Shown here: positions 53,952-62,318 of the stretch, piece by piece
How positions within the stretch are numbered: the stretch's first letter is position 1
Layout of the letters: each line of letters starts with the position of its first letter
From: Leptospira_A soteropolitanensis
Lineage (GTDB): Bacteria; Spirochaetota; Leptospiria; Leptospirales; Leptospiraceae
DNA length: 64,000 bases
Assembly: GCF_026151335.1 (NCBI RefSeq)
Contig: NZ_JAMQPP010000006.1
Direction: 5' to 3' (one strand)
Notes under the pieces: model-generated
Seen by the model: only the letters and a program-made list of their open reading frames with translations
The model's database searches: none
Told to the model about the DNA's origin: nothing
Program-made: the position numbers and the translations under genes

Positions 53952-54794
53952 CTAATTCATTTTTAATTCAAATTTCTCAGGACTCACATAACCTAGAAAA
54001 GAATGTGATCTCGGTCTATTATAAAATACTTCAATGTAATCAAAGAGATTGTTTTTTGCATCTTTTAGATTTTGAAAAACATTGAATTCGATTTCTCTTT
54101 TTAAGGTAGCAAAAAAAGATTCTGCGACGGCATTGTCCCAACAATTTCCCTTACGGCTGTTACTTCTTCTAATACGATTGGTTGCCAAGATTTTACGAAC
54201 CTCTCCAGAACAATAGTTTGAGCCTTTGTCAGTATGAAAAATTATTCCTTTGTTTGGATTTCTAGAATTGATCGCCTGGTTAAGTGCATCGACTATTAAT
54301 TCGGAATCATTTCTTGTGCTTATCTTCCAACTAACTACTTTTCTAGAATATAAATCTAAAATCACACAAAGATACAACCAACCAGAGAAACTTCTAACGA
54401 AGGTAACGTCTGAGACCCAGACCTCATCCTTCTTTTCGACATGAAATTTACGTTGAACTAAATCAGGTGCAATTCGCTTTGAATGTTTCGAGTCTGTGGT
54501 ACTGATGCGAAATTTCTTATCTTGTTTACCCTTTATATTCAATAGATTCATGGCTTTTTTTACTTTTCTTGATCCATAGCCTAGGGAATTTTTTCTGACT
54601 TCATTGAGAATTCTAATCAATCCATAGCTCTGCTTACTAGACTTCCATGTTTCCCTTACGAAATCAATGAAAGCTAAATCAAGCTTACCATTAGGATTCT
54701 TTAACCGTTTAACATAGTCGTAGAATCCTGATCGAGAAACCGCCAAATAGGTCGCCATACTCGTTACTTTAAACTCATTTCTGTACGTAGCCAT
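53952..54794 (-). CDS. IS3-family transposase OrfB
   Basis: The 280-residue protein has an rve integrase core with the DDE residues Asp129 (VSDVTFV), Asp189 (FHTDKGSNY) and Glu225 (NAVAESFFATLKRE), plus the HTH_21-like N-terminal segment and the C-terminal YNRPRSHSFLGYVSPE. The listed ATG at 54794 is probably not the natural start. The open frame extends upstream into orfA, and a -1 frameshift at AAAAAAG (54845-54839) would give an OrfAB fusion. Confidence 0.93.
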   Translation of the reverse strand: MATYRNEFKVTSMATYLAVSRSGFYDYVKRLKNPNGKLDLAFIDFVRETWKSSKQSYGLIRILNEVRKNSLGYGSRKVKKAMNLLNIKGKQDKKFRISTTDSKHSKRIAPDLVQRKFHVEKKDEVWVSDVTFVRSFSGWLYLCVILDLYSRKVVSWKISTRNDSELIVDALNQAINSRNPNKGIIFHTDKGSNYCSGEVRKILATNRIRRSNSRKGNCWDNAVAESFFATLKREIEFNVFQNLKDAKNNLFDYIEVFYNRPRSHSFLGYVSPEKFELKMN

Positions 54795-54799
54795 GAACT

Positions 54800-55099
54800 C
54801 TAATCGGGATTTTGTTCCTTTGAGAGCATGGCTGCAAACTTTTTTAAGATAGCGTTTTCCTCTCGAAGTTTCACCAATTCTTTTCGAAGTTTTTTAAGCT
54901 CTTCGCTTTCTTTGATCTGTTTATCTGTTGGGGGATTTAATTGATCTGATTTTTTCAAAAATTCAGCCTTCCATTGTCGTAAGACAAAGTAACTGATTCC
55001 TAAAGATTCGGAAACTTCTTTTATTGTAAACGAACCTGACATGGCTCGTTTTACTGCTTGTTCTTTGAACTCGGGTGAGTATTTTGATCGTCTGCTCAT
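54800..55099 (-). CDS. IS3-family transposase OrfA
   Basis: The 99-residue protein has the IS3 OrfA helix-turn-helix (YSPEFKEQAVKRAMSGSFTI, SLGISYFVLRQWKAEF) and a C-terminal leucine-zipper-like heptad run (LKKLRKELVKLREENAILKK). AAGAGGTG lies before the ATG at 55099. The slippery heptamer AAAAAAG at 54845-54839 is in frame as A AAA AAG, as in programmed -1 frameshifting of this family. Confidence 0.9.
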   Translation of the reverse strand: MSRRSKYSPEFKEQAVKRAMSGSFTIKEVSESLGISYFVLRQWKAEFLKKSDQLNPPTDKQIKESEELKKLRKELVKLREENAILKKFAAMLSKEQNPD

Positions 55100-55156
55100 T
55101 TGCACCTCTTGCTTTTTCTTTGCAAAAAAGGTGTCCGTTTTTATGTAATCAGGCTA

Positions 55157-55407
55157 ACTCGTTGACCATTTAATTTGCCTGACCAGGGAATATTCAAAAT
55201 TTCGAATTTTCCCGTCTAACCTTACCTTAGTTTGCTGAAAAGTCAATAGAATAGAAATTAAAAACCATATTGATAAAAAAACATACTTTAACCTACAAGA
55301 CAAAGTATTTTATTACCCAGAAATTAACTAGAACCTATCGATCAATCTTCATTAATTTTATGATATAGGTAGGACAAATCTAAAGAATTGTTTTCAAACA
55401 TAAAAAA
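55157..55407. other. Intergenic region between IS and 23S terminator
   Basis: About 250 bp, A/T-rich. A few bases around GGTAGGACAAAT (about 55368-55379) reappear at 63912-63925, next to the second terminator copy. No gene is seen. Confidence 0.45.
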
Positions 55408-55463
55408 AGCCTCACATCTTTCGACGTAAGGCTTCTCCCAACATTTGTATACGACATGTAAGT
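55395..55463. repeat. Direct repeat, copy 1 (23S downstream region)
   Basis: This 69-bp stretch, from CAAACATAAAAAAAGCC to CGACATGTAAGT, recurs at 63932-64000 with only about three differences. It covers the 23S terminator and the sequence between it and the 23S 3' end. The two copies border the restriction-modification genes. Confidence 0.9.
55408..55433 (-). terminator. Rho-independent terminator of 23S rRNA, copy 1
   Basis: On the minus strand AGCCTTACGTC-GAAA-GATGTGAGGCT is followed by TTTTTTTA. The 11-bp stem has two G-U pairs and a GAAA loop, a strong intrinsic terminator 87 bp after the 23S 3' end. Confidence 0.88.
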
Positions 55464-55519
55464 AAAACAAACAACGCTATAATCTATACATACACGTTAA
55501 CACGTGTATATTGTAATAT

Positions 55520-55825
<306 letters not shown>

Positions 55826-55887
55826 ACCACAGTTAAAAGAAATGGGCGTTCCCGATTGGATTAGAGTTTCGGAAATGGAATGTGTAA

Positions 55888-55956
55888 GGGTCGGGCTCTT
55901 TCGGGGTGCGCTCTCGCTTCCGTCCTTCGGACCAAGCCCTGCAGATCCCTAACGCG
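55888..55956 (-). repeat. GC-rich hairpin repeat, copy B
   Basis: On the minus strand CGCGTTAGGGATCTGCAGGG, then CTTGGTC, then the short hairpin GTC-CGAAG-GAC, then GGAAGCGAGAGCGCACCCCG. It begins about 8 bases after the DUF2971 stop codon. It aligns with copy A over its whole length, with a shorter stem in the central hairpin. Confidence 0.85.
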
Positions 55957-55963
55957 GGGGAGA

Positions 55964-56758
55964 TTAGATTTTCTCGAGACCAAGTTCATAAGAGCCCAGT
56001 TTCATTTTAATGATATAAAATTCTATTTTGTATCCACGATCTTGAAACTGTTTAATTATCGGATCAATTAAATCAGGATCAAACTTCATACCAAAAATCA
56101 AAGCTCTCAATGATTCCTTTTTGATAGTTTGAAGACCTCGTTCCTTCCTAAGAATAAGCCTGACTTCTTTTTCATACTCCCAAACGAGTGATTTTGTATA
56201 TAAAATTCGTCGGCTAAATTCCTCATGATCTCGCAAATATTCAGGCCAAACATTTGTATAAATTATATCAAACAATGTTGCCTGATATATGTTTCCAACT
56301 TCGACAATCGATCGCATATCCGCTGTGATTCCAGAATCAAAGCCATATGCATAACAAAGACCCTTGTGTGCATTTGCGTAATGTGACCATAAAAGATGGT
56401 TATCCCAGACTTTAGAAAAACATACTATTGAATATTCTTTTGATAATGCAGTCATGTTTTCTTTGAGAAATTCGGAATCGTCATTCTTTTGCAAAAGAAA
56501 AGACTTCCAATCAATTCCTTCCAAAGAAATTCCAGCATCTTCCATCGATTTTTTAAAACTTAATAAATTTGATGAAGTTTTTGCAATCGGGAAATGAGTG
56601 AATTCGTAAGGATCATTAAATTTTCCTATACCACTGAAAAACAATTTTGAATCTAAAACTGAATTTAAACGTTTTTCTTCATTTTTCTCGAATCGAAAAA
56701 GAAGATTTTCATTTTTGCCTTTTAAAATATTTTCCGAATACGATTCAAACCGATCCAC
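55964..56758 (-). CDS. DUF2971-family protein coupled to hsdR
   Basis: The 264-residue protein has DUF2971 landmarks: LLFRFEKN at the start, LFFSGIGKFNDPYE (residues 40-52), YSIVCFSKVWDNHLLWSHYANAHKG (conserved SHYA-x-x-HKG) and a C-terminal YTKSLVWEYEKEVRLI. No catalytic activity is established for the family, though it is often found near phage-defence genes. The start is GTG at 56758, immediately after the hsdR TAG, with AAGGA 9 bases upstream inside hsdR, so it is translated with the restriction subunit. No signal peptide or membrane helix. Confidence 0.85.
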   Translation of the reverse strand: MDRFESYSENILKGKNENLLFRFEKNEEKRLNSVLDSKLFFSGIGKFNDPYEFTHFPIAKTSSNLLSFKKSMEDAGISLEGIDWKSFLLQKNDDSEFLKENMTALSKEYSIVCFSKVWDNHLLWSHYANAHKGLCYAYGFDSGITADMRSIVEVGNIYQATLFDIIYTNVWPEYLRDHEEFSRRILYTKSLVWEYEKEVRLILRKERGLQTIKKESLRALIFGMKFDPDLIDPIIKQFQDRGYKIEFYIIKMKLGSYELGLEKI

Positions 56759-59722
56759 CTAATAGTATTCCTTAATATACGCATACGCCCGATCAAACAA
56801 TACCTGATCCGTATGCAATTTGTATTTTAGGAGTGCCTTCCGTAAAGATTTTTGCACTTCACGTTCACCTCCTGTCGTAGTTTGCCAACCAGGAAAGCGA
56901 ACAACTCGTACGATGGCATCGATATCGGCAACAATGCGCGCAACTACAGCAGGCGTTTGGTCGGTTTTAATTTCTAAGAATAATTCTGTAAGTGCGGCTT
57001 GGGGAGACTTAGCTAGAATCTCTTGTTCATATTCCTTTTCGGCTTGGACTGTTTCCTTTGCAAGTTTACATAATTCTTTTACAAACTCAATCGATGAAAT
57101 GAGACCTTGCTCCGCTTTTTTCCTAAGTTCCTCTAATCTCTCGCTTAAGGATTTGAATTTAGGATCGCCTGCATTTTTTTGGAATCGTTTGATGAGAAGT
57201 TTCTCCAATTGGCGAACTTTTTTTGGATCTTGGTTGTTGGCAAGGTCATCTATGATGTCTGCATCTAAGACAAACTCATCAAGCACATGAACGTTCCCGA
57301 CATGGATATTTTCATGAATTAGTTTCGTAGTTTGTGCACCCAAAGTAAGCCATAACAACTTACCAATAGTATCAGAAGCAGGTTTTACAGATTCATAAAC
57401 TTGAGCAAGCCAACGGTAGTCCTGAGTATAGAGGTCAAGAATTGCATCTGGTGATAATGATTCCCATAAATTTGATAAAAATTTGAAATCATTCGCGAAG
57501 GCGTCTTTCTTTTCATTGGTATTGATGGCATTTTGTGCCGCTTCGAGCCCTTCAAAACCCTCGATCGTCCTATCCACGTTTGGAAAATGAGACAGGGCAT
57601 CTTTCATAGCCTCCGGCAATTTCCCGCGAAGCTCAGATAAATTGGTGATCATTTTATCGACGCCCGCTTCATCGTATTCGAGGGCTGTGGCGGCATCATC
57701 AAAAACGCCAAAATAGTCGACGATGCATCCAAACGTTTTGTGTGGATACAGTCGATTGGTTCGGCAAATTGCCTGCAAAAGAGTATGATCTTTGAGCGAT
57801 TTGTCCAAATACATCGTTTGTAAAATGGGAGAATCAAAACCTGTCAGAAGTTTTGCGGTAACAATGAGAAATTTTAAGGAAGAATGAGAATCATTGAATT
57901 CATCGACGACTTTTTCCAGTTTGCCCTTATCCAAAGCCCATTTCTTTTTGAAATCAAAATCATCATTGGCTGTTGTTGAAATGACAACACAACTTGCTTC
58001 CGCAGGAAAATGTTTGTCTAGTTCCTCTTTGTACTGCACGCAAGCATAACGATCAGGTGTAACGATCATTGCCTTAAAACCTTGCGGTTCGACTTTCTCC
58101 TTGAAGTGACGAGCTATATCTTCCACGATTTTGGAAACTCGTTTCGGTGCTTTTAAGAAGGCAGCCATTTTTGCCGATTTTCGATTGAGGGCATCTGCTT
58201 CTTCATCCGTCAGGGCAGCACTTTCTTTAAATTCCTCAAAGGCAATATCGATTGTTTCTTTGTCTACGTGAACATCGACTAGGCGAGGTTCAAAGTGAAG
58301 TGGTAAGGTTGCGTTGTCTCGAATTGAATCTTGGAACGTATAACGAGACAAATATCCACCCCGATCTTCTTCGGCACCAAACGCCCAAAATGTATTTTTA
58401 TCTACCTTGTTAACTGGTGTTCCCGTTAATCCGAATAAAAAGGCATTTGGCAATGCAGCGCGCATTTGGCGACCAAGATCACCTTCTTGTGTTCGGTGGG
58501 CCTCATCAACAAGAACTATGATATTTTCCCGAGTATTTAGATTTGGTTTGGCATCTCGAAACTTGTGAATCATAGAGATGATGATTTTTCGTGTATCTTG
58601 TTCCAAAAGGGTTCTGAGTTCATTGATATTGTCTGTAGTTTCTACATTTGGTATGTCTGCCGCATTGAATGTCCCGCTGATTTGTGTGTCTAAGTCCGTT
58701 CGGTCTACAAGAACAATGACGGTCGGACTTTTTAACAAAGGATTTCTTCGTAATTTTTGAGCTGCAAAGACCATAAGGAGTGATTTCCCTGATCCTTGGA
58801 AATGCCAAAGGAGTCCCTTTTTGATTTGTCCCTCTATCACACGGTCCACAATTTTATTGGTTCCTTCATACTGCTGGAACCTGGGGATCACTTTCATCCT
58901 TTGTTTTTTATGATTGGTCGTAAAGAGCGAAAAGTTTCGCATCATATCGAGTAAACGAACCGGACTGAGTAAATCCACAAGTTCCCTTCCGATCTCGGCA
59001 AGTCCCAGCTGTTTGGCTATGCCCAGATCTTTCTTTGTAATTCTCCACGGAGACCAAAATTCCAGAGGACAACGAACCGCTCCGTAAAACAATTCTTTGC
59101 CTTCGGTCGCAAAAGAGAATATGTTGGGCACAAACAATTGAGGCACTGCATTTTCATATACCGAATGGATTTCATGAGCCCCATCCAGCCAACTCACAGA
59201 AGGTCGGATCGGAGTTTTGGCTTCTCCCACAACAACAGGAATTCCATTGATGAGGAACACAAGATCCGGAATTTTCGTTTCGCGGTGGTGGATCCGAAAC
59301 TGATTTGTGATGGTGTAGGAATTATTCTTTAGTAATTCAAAATCGATCAACCTAACCGGGACATGGCGGTTGTTTTCTCCAAAGGGCATGGTCTTTTCAC
59401 CAGTCATCCACTGGAAGAACTCTTCATTGGCTCGGACCAAACCGATTTGGTTCACAGAAATTAAAATGTCGCGGAGATTGTAGATCACTTCCTCTGCCAG
59501 TTCTGGCCTTTGTTGGATCTCTGGGTTTAATCGAAGTAGTGCCGCTTTTAATTCTTCTTCAAGCAACACTTCGTTAACGCTACGTTGCAACTGTTCTGGG
59601 GATTGGTATTGCCATTTCCCAGCATAACTTTCCTTTGGCGTTCCCTGAGGATCGTTAAGGTTCTCACCACTGAGCTGATGGATGATATAATGTTCAACAC
59701 TGTTGAGTTCGGTAAATGACAT
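56759..59722 (-). CDS. hsdR: Type I restriction endonuclease subunit R
   Basis: The 987-residue protein has an N-terminal PD-(D/E)xK nuclease (Asp153 in IPDLVF, Glu167-Ala-Lys169 in VVVGEAKTP), Walker A GSGKS (residues 310-314) and the DEAH box in LVDEAHRTQ (residues 406-409). Further SF2 helicase motifs include TGTPV and the TAKLLTGFDSP region, and the C-terminus is helical. It cuts unmodified DNA after ATP-driven translocation together with HsdM and HsdS. It starts 2 bp after the hsdS stop. Full length for the family, with no disruptions seen. Confidence 0.95.
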   Translation of the reverse strand: MSFTELNSVEHYIIHQLSGENLNDPQGTPKESYAGKWQYQSPEQLQRSVNEVLLEEELKAALLRLNPEIQQRPELAEEVIYNLRDILISVNQIGLVRANEEFFQWMTGEKTMPFGENNRHVPVRLIDFELLKNNSYTITNQFRIHHRETKIPDLVFLINGIPVVVGEAKTPIRPSVSWLDGAHEIHSVYENAVPQLFVPNIFSFATEGKELFYGAVRCPLEFWSPWRITKKDLGIAKQLGLAEIGRELVDLLSPVRLLDMMRNFSLFTTNHKKQRMKVIPRFQQYEGTNKIVDRVIEGQIKKGLLWHFQGSGKSLLMVFAAQKLRRNPLLKSPTVIVLVDRTDLDTQISGTFNAADIPNVETTDNINELRTLLEQDTRKIIISMIHKFRDAKPNLNTRENIIVLVDEAHRTQEGDLGRQMRAALPNAFLFGLTGTPVNKVDKNTFWAFGAEEDRGGYLSRYTFQDSIRDNATLPLHFEPRLVDVHVDKETIDIAFEEFKESAALTDEEADALNRKSAKMAAFLKAPKRVSKIVEDIARHFKEKVEPQGFKAMIVTPDRYACVQYKEELDKHFPAEASCVVISTTANDDFDFKKKWALDKGKLEKVVDEFNDSHSSLKFLIVTAKLLTGFDSPILQTMYLDKSLKDHTLLQAICRTNRLYPHKTFGCIVDYFGVFDDAATALEYDEAGVDKMITNLSELRGKLPEAMKDALSHFPNVDRTIEGFEGLEAAQNAINTNEKKDAFANDFKFLSNLWESLSPDAILDLYTQDYRWLAQVYESVKPASDTIGKLLWLTLGAQTTKLIHENIHVGNVHVLDEFVLDADIIDDLANNQDPKKVRQLEKLLIKRFQKNAGDPKFKSLSERLEELRKKAEQGLISSIEFVKELCKLAKETVQAEKEYEQEILAKSPQAALTELFLEIKTDQTPAVVARIVADIDAIVRVVRFPGWQTTTGGEREVQKSLRKALLKYKLHTDQVLFDRAYAYIKEYY

Positions 59723-59724
59723 GT

Positions 59725-60849
59725 CTAAAATACCTGATTAAGGAGGGATTTCTGGAGGGACTTGGACGTAGTTATTTTGGATTTTAGTTTTAATTCAGCT
59801 TCGCTTATCGTTTTCATTTTTGAAAGTAAAATTGATTCATCTTTGAGAACTTTTATGAAATATTTTCCAACGATTTCATTGCTAACTCTCGGCATTTTTG
59901 TACCAAATGCCTTACCTTTAGCATATAAAATAAAATTTTCACTATGCAAGTGCTGAAGAGCATACTCTTTTGAAATTTCTTTAGTATCATAAACTAAAAT
60001 TTCTGTAGTAGAAATAGCATCAAATGAAGCGATAAAAGCTTTATCTAAATATGGTCTCAATTTGGAATAGCACAAATCTCCGGCATCGACTATGTTACAA
60101 CTTGATTCTGCTTCTGAAGCGTTACTATATTTTTCACAATCAAATGCACCTGAGTCAACATGCTCTAACCCAATATATTTATCACGTTGATGTGGGTTTA
60201 CACTTCTTCCTTTTTTCAAGATCAACAAGTCAGAAAATGGTTTTTCAATTCCTTCGCACATATTTACCAAATTAGTAAAGATGAGATTTCGATTTAATTT
60301 GATTTTCCCCAAGCAAGCCAAATTCATTTCAATCACCTCATCCATCGCCCAAAGCAATTCAGCCAACTCCGCTTGTTGGTCTTTTGGGGGGAGAAGGAAT
60401 TCGTAGTTTGCCAAATCTTTAAATTTCACACGTGGCGATAATCCACCGGCGGAATGTTTGATCGCATAATCAAAAAACTTATCGTTATTCATAACGAAGG
60501 GTAAGAGCTCTGCTAACAAATTCTTTTTTGCTCTAATGACCGTGATATCGCTCGAACATATCCCATCAAAATTTGCCTGCGCTGCTTTCTTTAGGTAAGC
60601 TCTGCGACGACCAAACAACACATCACCTTTTGAGAATTTCTTGGTAAAAGTTGTGCTTTCTTCAATTCCGGCGGAGCGACGTAAGTGAATATCTTCGCTA
60701 TCGATATGTTCCAACCCAACAACATGCTCTATACCTTCTGTCACGAGGTCTTTCACCGTTTCTTTCGGCTCAAATGCTACATCGCCTAATTTAACTTTGG
60801 TCCAATTACTTTTATCAATAAAGAGGTTCGGCGTTTCCAATTTATCCAT
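59725..60849 (-). CDS. hsdS: Type I restriction specificity subunit S
   Basis: The 374-residue protein starts at ATG 60849, 2 bp after the hsdM stop, with AAGGAG 12 bp upstream (the frame opens at 60915). It has two target-recognition domains, WTKVKLGDVAFEP...GDVLFGRRRAYLKK and KPFSDLLILKKGRSVN...GDLCYSKLRPYLDK. Each is followed by a conserved spacer helix (LLPPKDQQAELAELLWAMDEVI in the first, SEAELKLKSKITTSKSLQKS in the second). It recognises a bipartite DNA sequence, which cannot be predicted here. Confidence 0.92.
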   Translation of the reverse strand: MDKLETPNLFIDKSNWTKVKLGDVAFEPKETVKDLVTEGIEHVVGLEHIDSEDIHLRRSAGIEESTTFTKKFSKGDVLFGRRRAYLKKAAQANFDGICSSDITVIRAKKNLLAELLPFVMNNDKFFDYAIKHSAGGLSPRVKFKDLANYEFLLPPKDQQAELAELLWAMDEVIEMNLACLGKIKLNRNLIFTNLVNMCEGIEKPFSDLLILKKGRSVNPHQRDKYIGLEHVDSGAFDCEKYSNASEAESSCNIVDAGDLCYSKLRPYLDKAFIASFDAISTTEILVYDTKEISKEYALQHLHSENFILYAKGKAFGTKMPRVSNEIVGKYFIKVLKDESILLSKMKTISEAELKLKSKITTSKSLQKSLLNQVF

Positions 60850-60851
60850 GC

Positions 60852-62318
60852 CTAGGCCAACTCCTTGAACAGCTTTTCCATGGATGCCTTCAAATGATTT
60901 GATGACTCTTGCCACTTTTCATAGGCACTTGCGAAAGAAACCTCAGTTTGGTTTGCCAGCGAATCGGGTCGGATATAAAGATTGATCGCCATATTGGCAT
61001 TCTTGGCCAATACATCCTTTGTATCAACTAACACTGCGAAGTTATCCTGGCTAACAAAGGCTTTGTAAGTGGAATAGATTTTCTCGATGTGTTTCTTTTC
61101 CAAATAACCCATTGCACTTTGCTGTTTGACTTCCTTCACTGCATTGATTATCAATATTTTGCCCTTCTTACTTTTCTCCTTATTCGTTTTGGTGATTAGC
61201 AAACAGGCTTCCATAGGCGAATTGTAAAATAGATTCGGTCCAAGGCCAATCACACATTCTACTAAATCTTCTTCGATCATTTTGCGACGCATATCCGCTT
61301 CTGCATCGCGAAACAAAATACCATGCGGCCAAAGAGAAATCGAACGACCATTTTTCGGATCCAGACTTTTTTGCATATGCTGTTGGAAGGCATAATCGGC
61401 ACAACCTTGCGGTGGGGTTCCCCAAATGTTTCTGCCATAGGGGTCACTCTCAAAACTTTTCCGATCCCAAGATTTGATCGAATAGGGGGGATTGGCAAGG
61501 ATCACGTTGAACTTCTTTAGTTCATCATTTTCGAGAAAACCAGGACTAGCCAAAGTATCTCCGCGGACAATCTGAAACTCTTCGATGCCATGCAAAAACA
61601 TATTCATTCTGGCAATGGCAGAGGTTAACAAATTGATTTCTTGGCCATACAACTTGAGTGTGCGGTATTCTTTTCCTTCTTCTTTCAGGTGTAAGGCGCA
61701 GTTCAGCAGGAGTCCTCCCGAACCACAAGTAGGATCATAGACACTCTCACCAGGCTTTGGGTCCATGATCATGGTCATTAGTTTTACTACCGTTCGGTTG
61801 GTATAAAACTCAGCCGCTGTATGCCCACTGTCATCAGCAAACTCTTTGATCAAGTATTCATAAGCATTTCCCAATTTATCATCGGGGACATTCTTTAAAT
61901 CCAGTTTGTGTTTAGAAAAATGTTCAATCAGGTTTGTGAGCATCGCATCAGAAAGCCGTTCCTTGCTTGTCCAACTCGCATCACCAAAAATTCCATGAAG
62001 TGTGTCTGGATTGGCCTTTTCGATGGCTCGCATTGCCTTCTGCAATGCGACTCCTACATTGGTTGTGACCTCTCTAACATCTTTCCAATGCGCCCCTTTT
62101 GGGATCTGAAAGTGGTGGTTTTCGGCAAAGGAGGCAAATTCCAAATCCCCCTTACTTTCCGCAAGTGCCGTTTCGAATTCTTCATCATAGACATCCGATA
62201 TTCGCTTAAAAAATAAAAGTGGGAAAATGTATTGTTTATAGTCTCCCGCATCAATCGTTCCGCGTAACGCAACTGCAGCGCCCCAAAGGTATTTTTCCAA
62301 TTCTTGTTGGGTCATCAT
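60852..62318 (-). CDS. hsdM: Type I DNA methyltransferase subunit M (second of two)
   Basis: The 488-residue protein has the HsdM N-terminal domain (LEKYLWGAAVALRGTIDAGD...YIFPLLFFKRISDVYDEE) and an N6-adenine methylase domain with SAM motif I DPTCGSGG (residues 195-202) and catalytic NPPY (276-279). The C-terminal helical region (about residues 420-488) would contact HsdS. It overlaps the other hsdM by 4 bp (ATGA) and precedes hsdS by 2 bp. By eye, about half of its first 280 residues are identical to those of its neighbour. Confidence 0.93.
   Translation of the reverse strand: MMTQQELEKYLWGAAVALRGTIDAGDYKQYIFPLLFFKRISDVYDEEFETALAESKGDLEFASFAENHHFQIPKGAHWKDVREVTTNVGVALQKAMRAIEKANPDTLHGIFGDASWTSKERLSDAMLTNLIEHFSKHKLDLKNVPDDKLGNAYEYLIKEFADDSGHTAAEFYTNRTVVKLMTMIMDPKPGESVYDPTCGSGGLLLNCALHLKEEGKEYRTLKLYGQEINLLTSAIARMNMFLHGIEEFQIVRGDTLASPGFLENDELKKFNVILANPPYSIKSWDRKSFESDPYGRNIWGTPPQGCADYAFQQHMQKSLDPKNGRSISLWPHGILFRDAEADMRRKMIEEDLVECVIGLGPNLFYNSPMEACLLITKTNKEKSKKGKILIINAVKEVKQQSAMGYLEKKHIEKIYSTYKAFVSQDNFAVLVDTKDVLAKNANMAINLYIRPDSLANQTEVSFASAYEKWQESSNHLKASMEKLFKELA

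Larger units (their letters stand above)
53922..55156 (-). mobile_element. IS3-family insertion sequence
   Basis: Imperfect inverted repeats border about 1.23 kb: TAGCCTGATTACGTTTTGTC at the left and, at the right, the complement of TAGCCTGATTACATAAAAAC, both followed inward by GGACAC. Inside are overlapping transposase frames in IS3 order, with orfA ending in a heptad-rich region and orfB carrying the DDE triad. I cannot see a clear short direct target duplication outside the repeats. The element looks intact at the coding level. Confidence 0.85.

Noticed and set aside
55888..55956. Copy B repeat as a tRNA or 5S rRNA gene
   Set aside because: GC-rich and foldable but lacks tRNA arms, an anticodon loop pattern or 5S conserved sequence; similarity is only to copy A.
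56820..57290. 156-codon plus-strand frame opposite hsdR
   Set aside because: Antisense shadow of a conserved restriction gene; composition is Ser/Arg/Thr-rich and resembles no protein.
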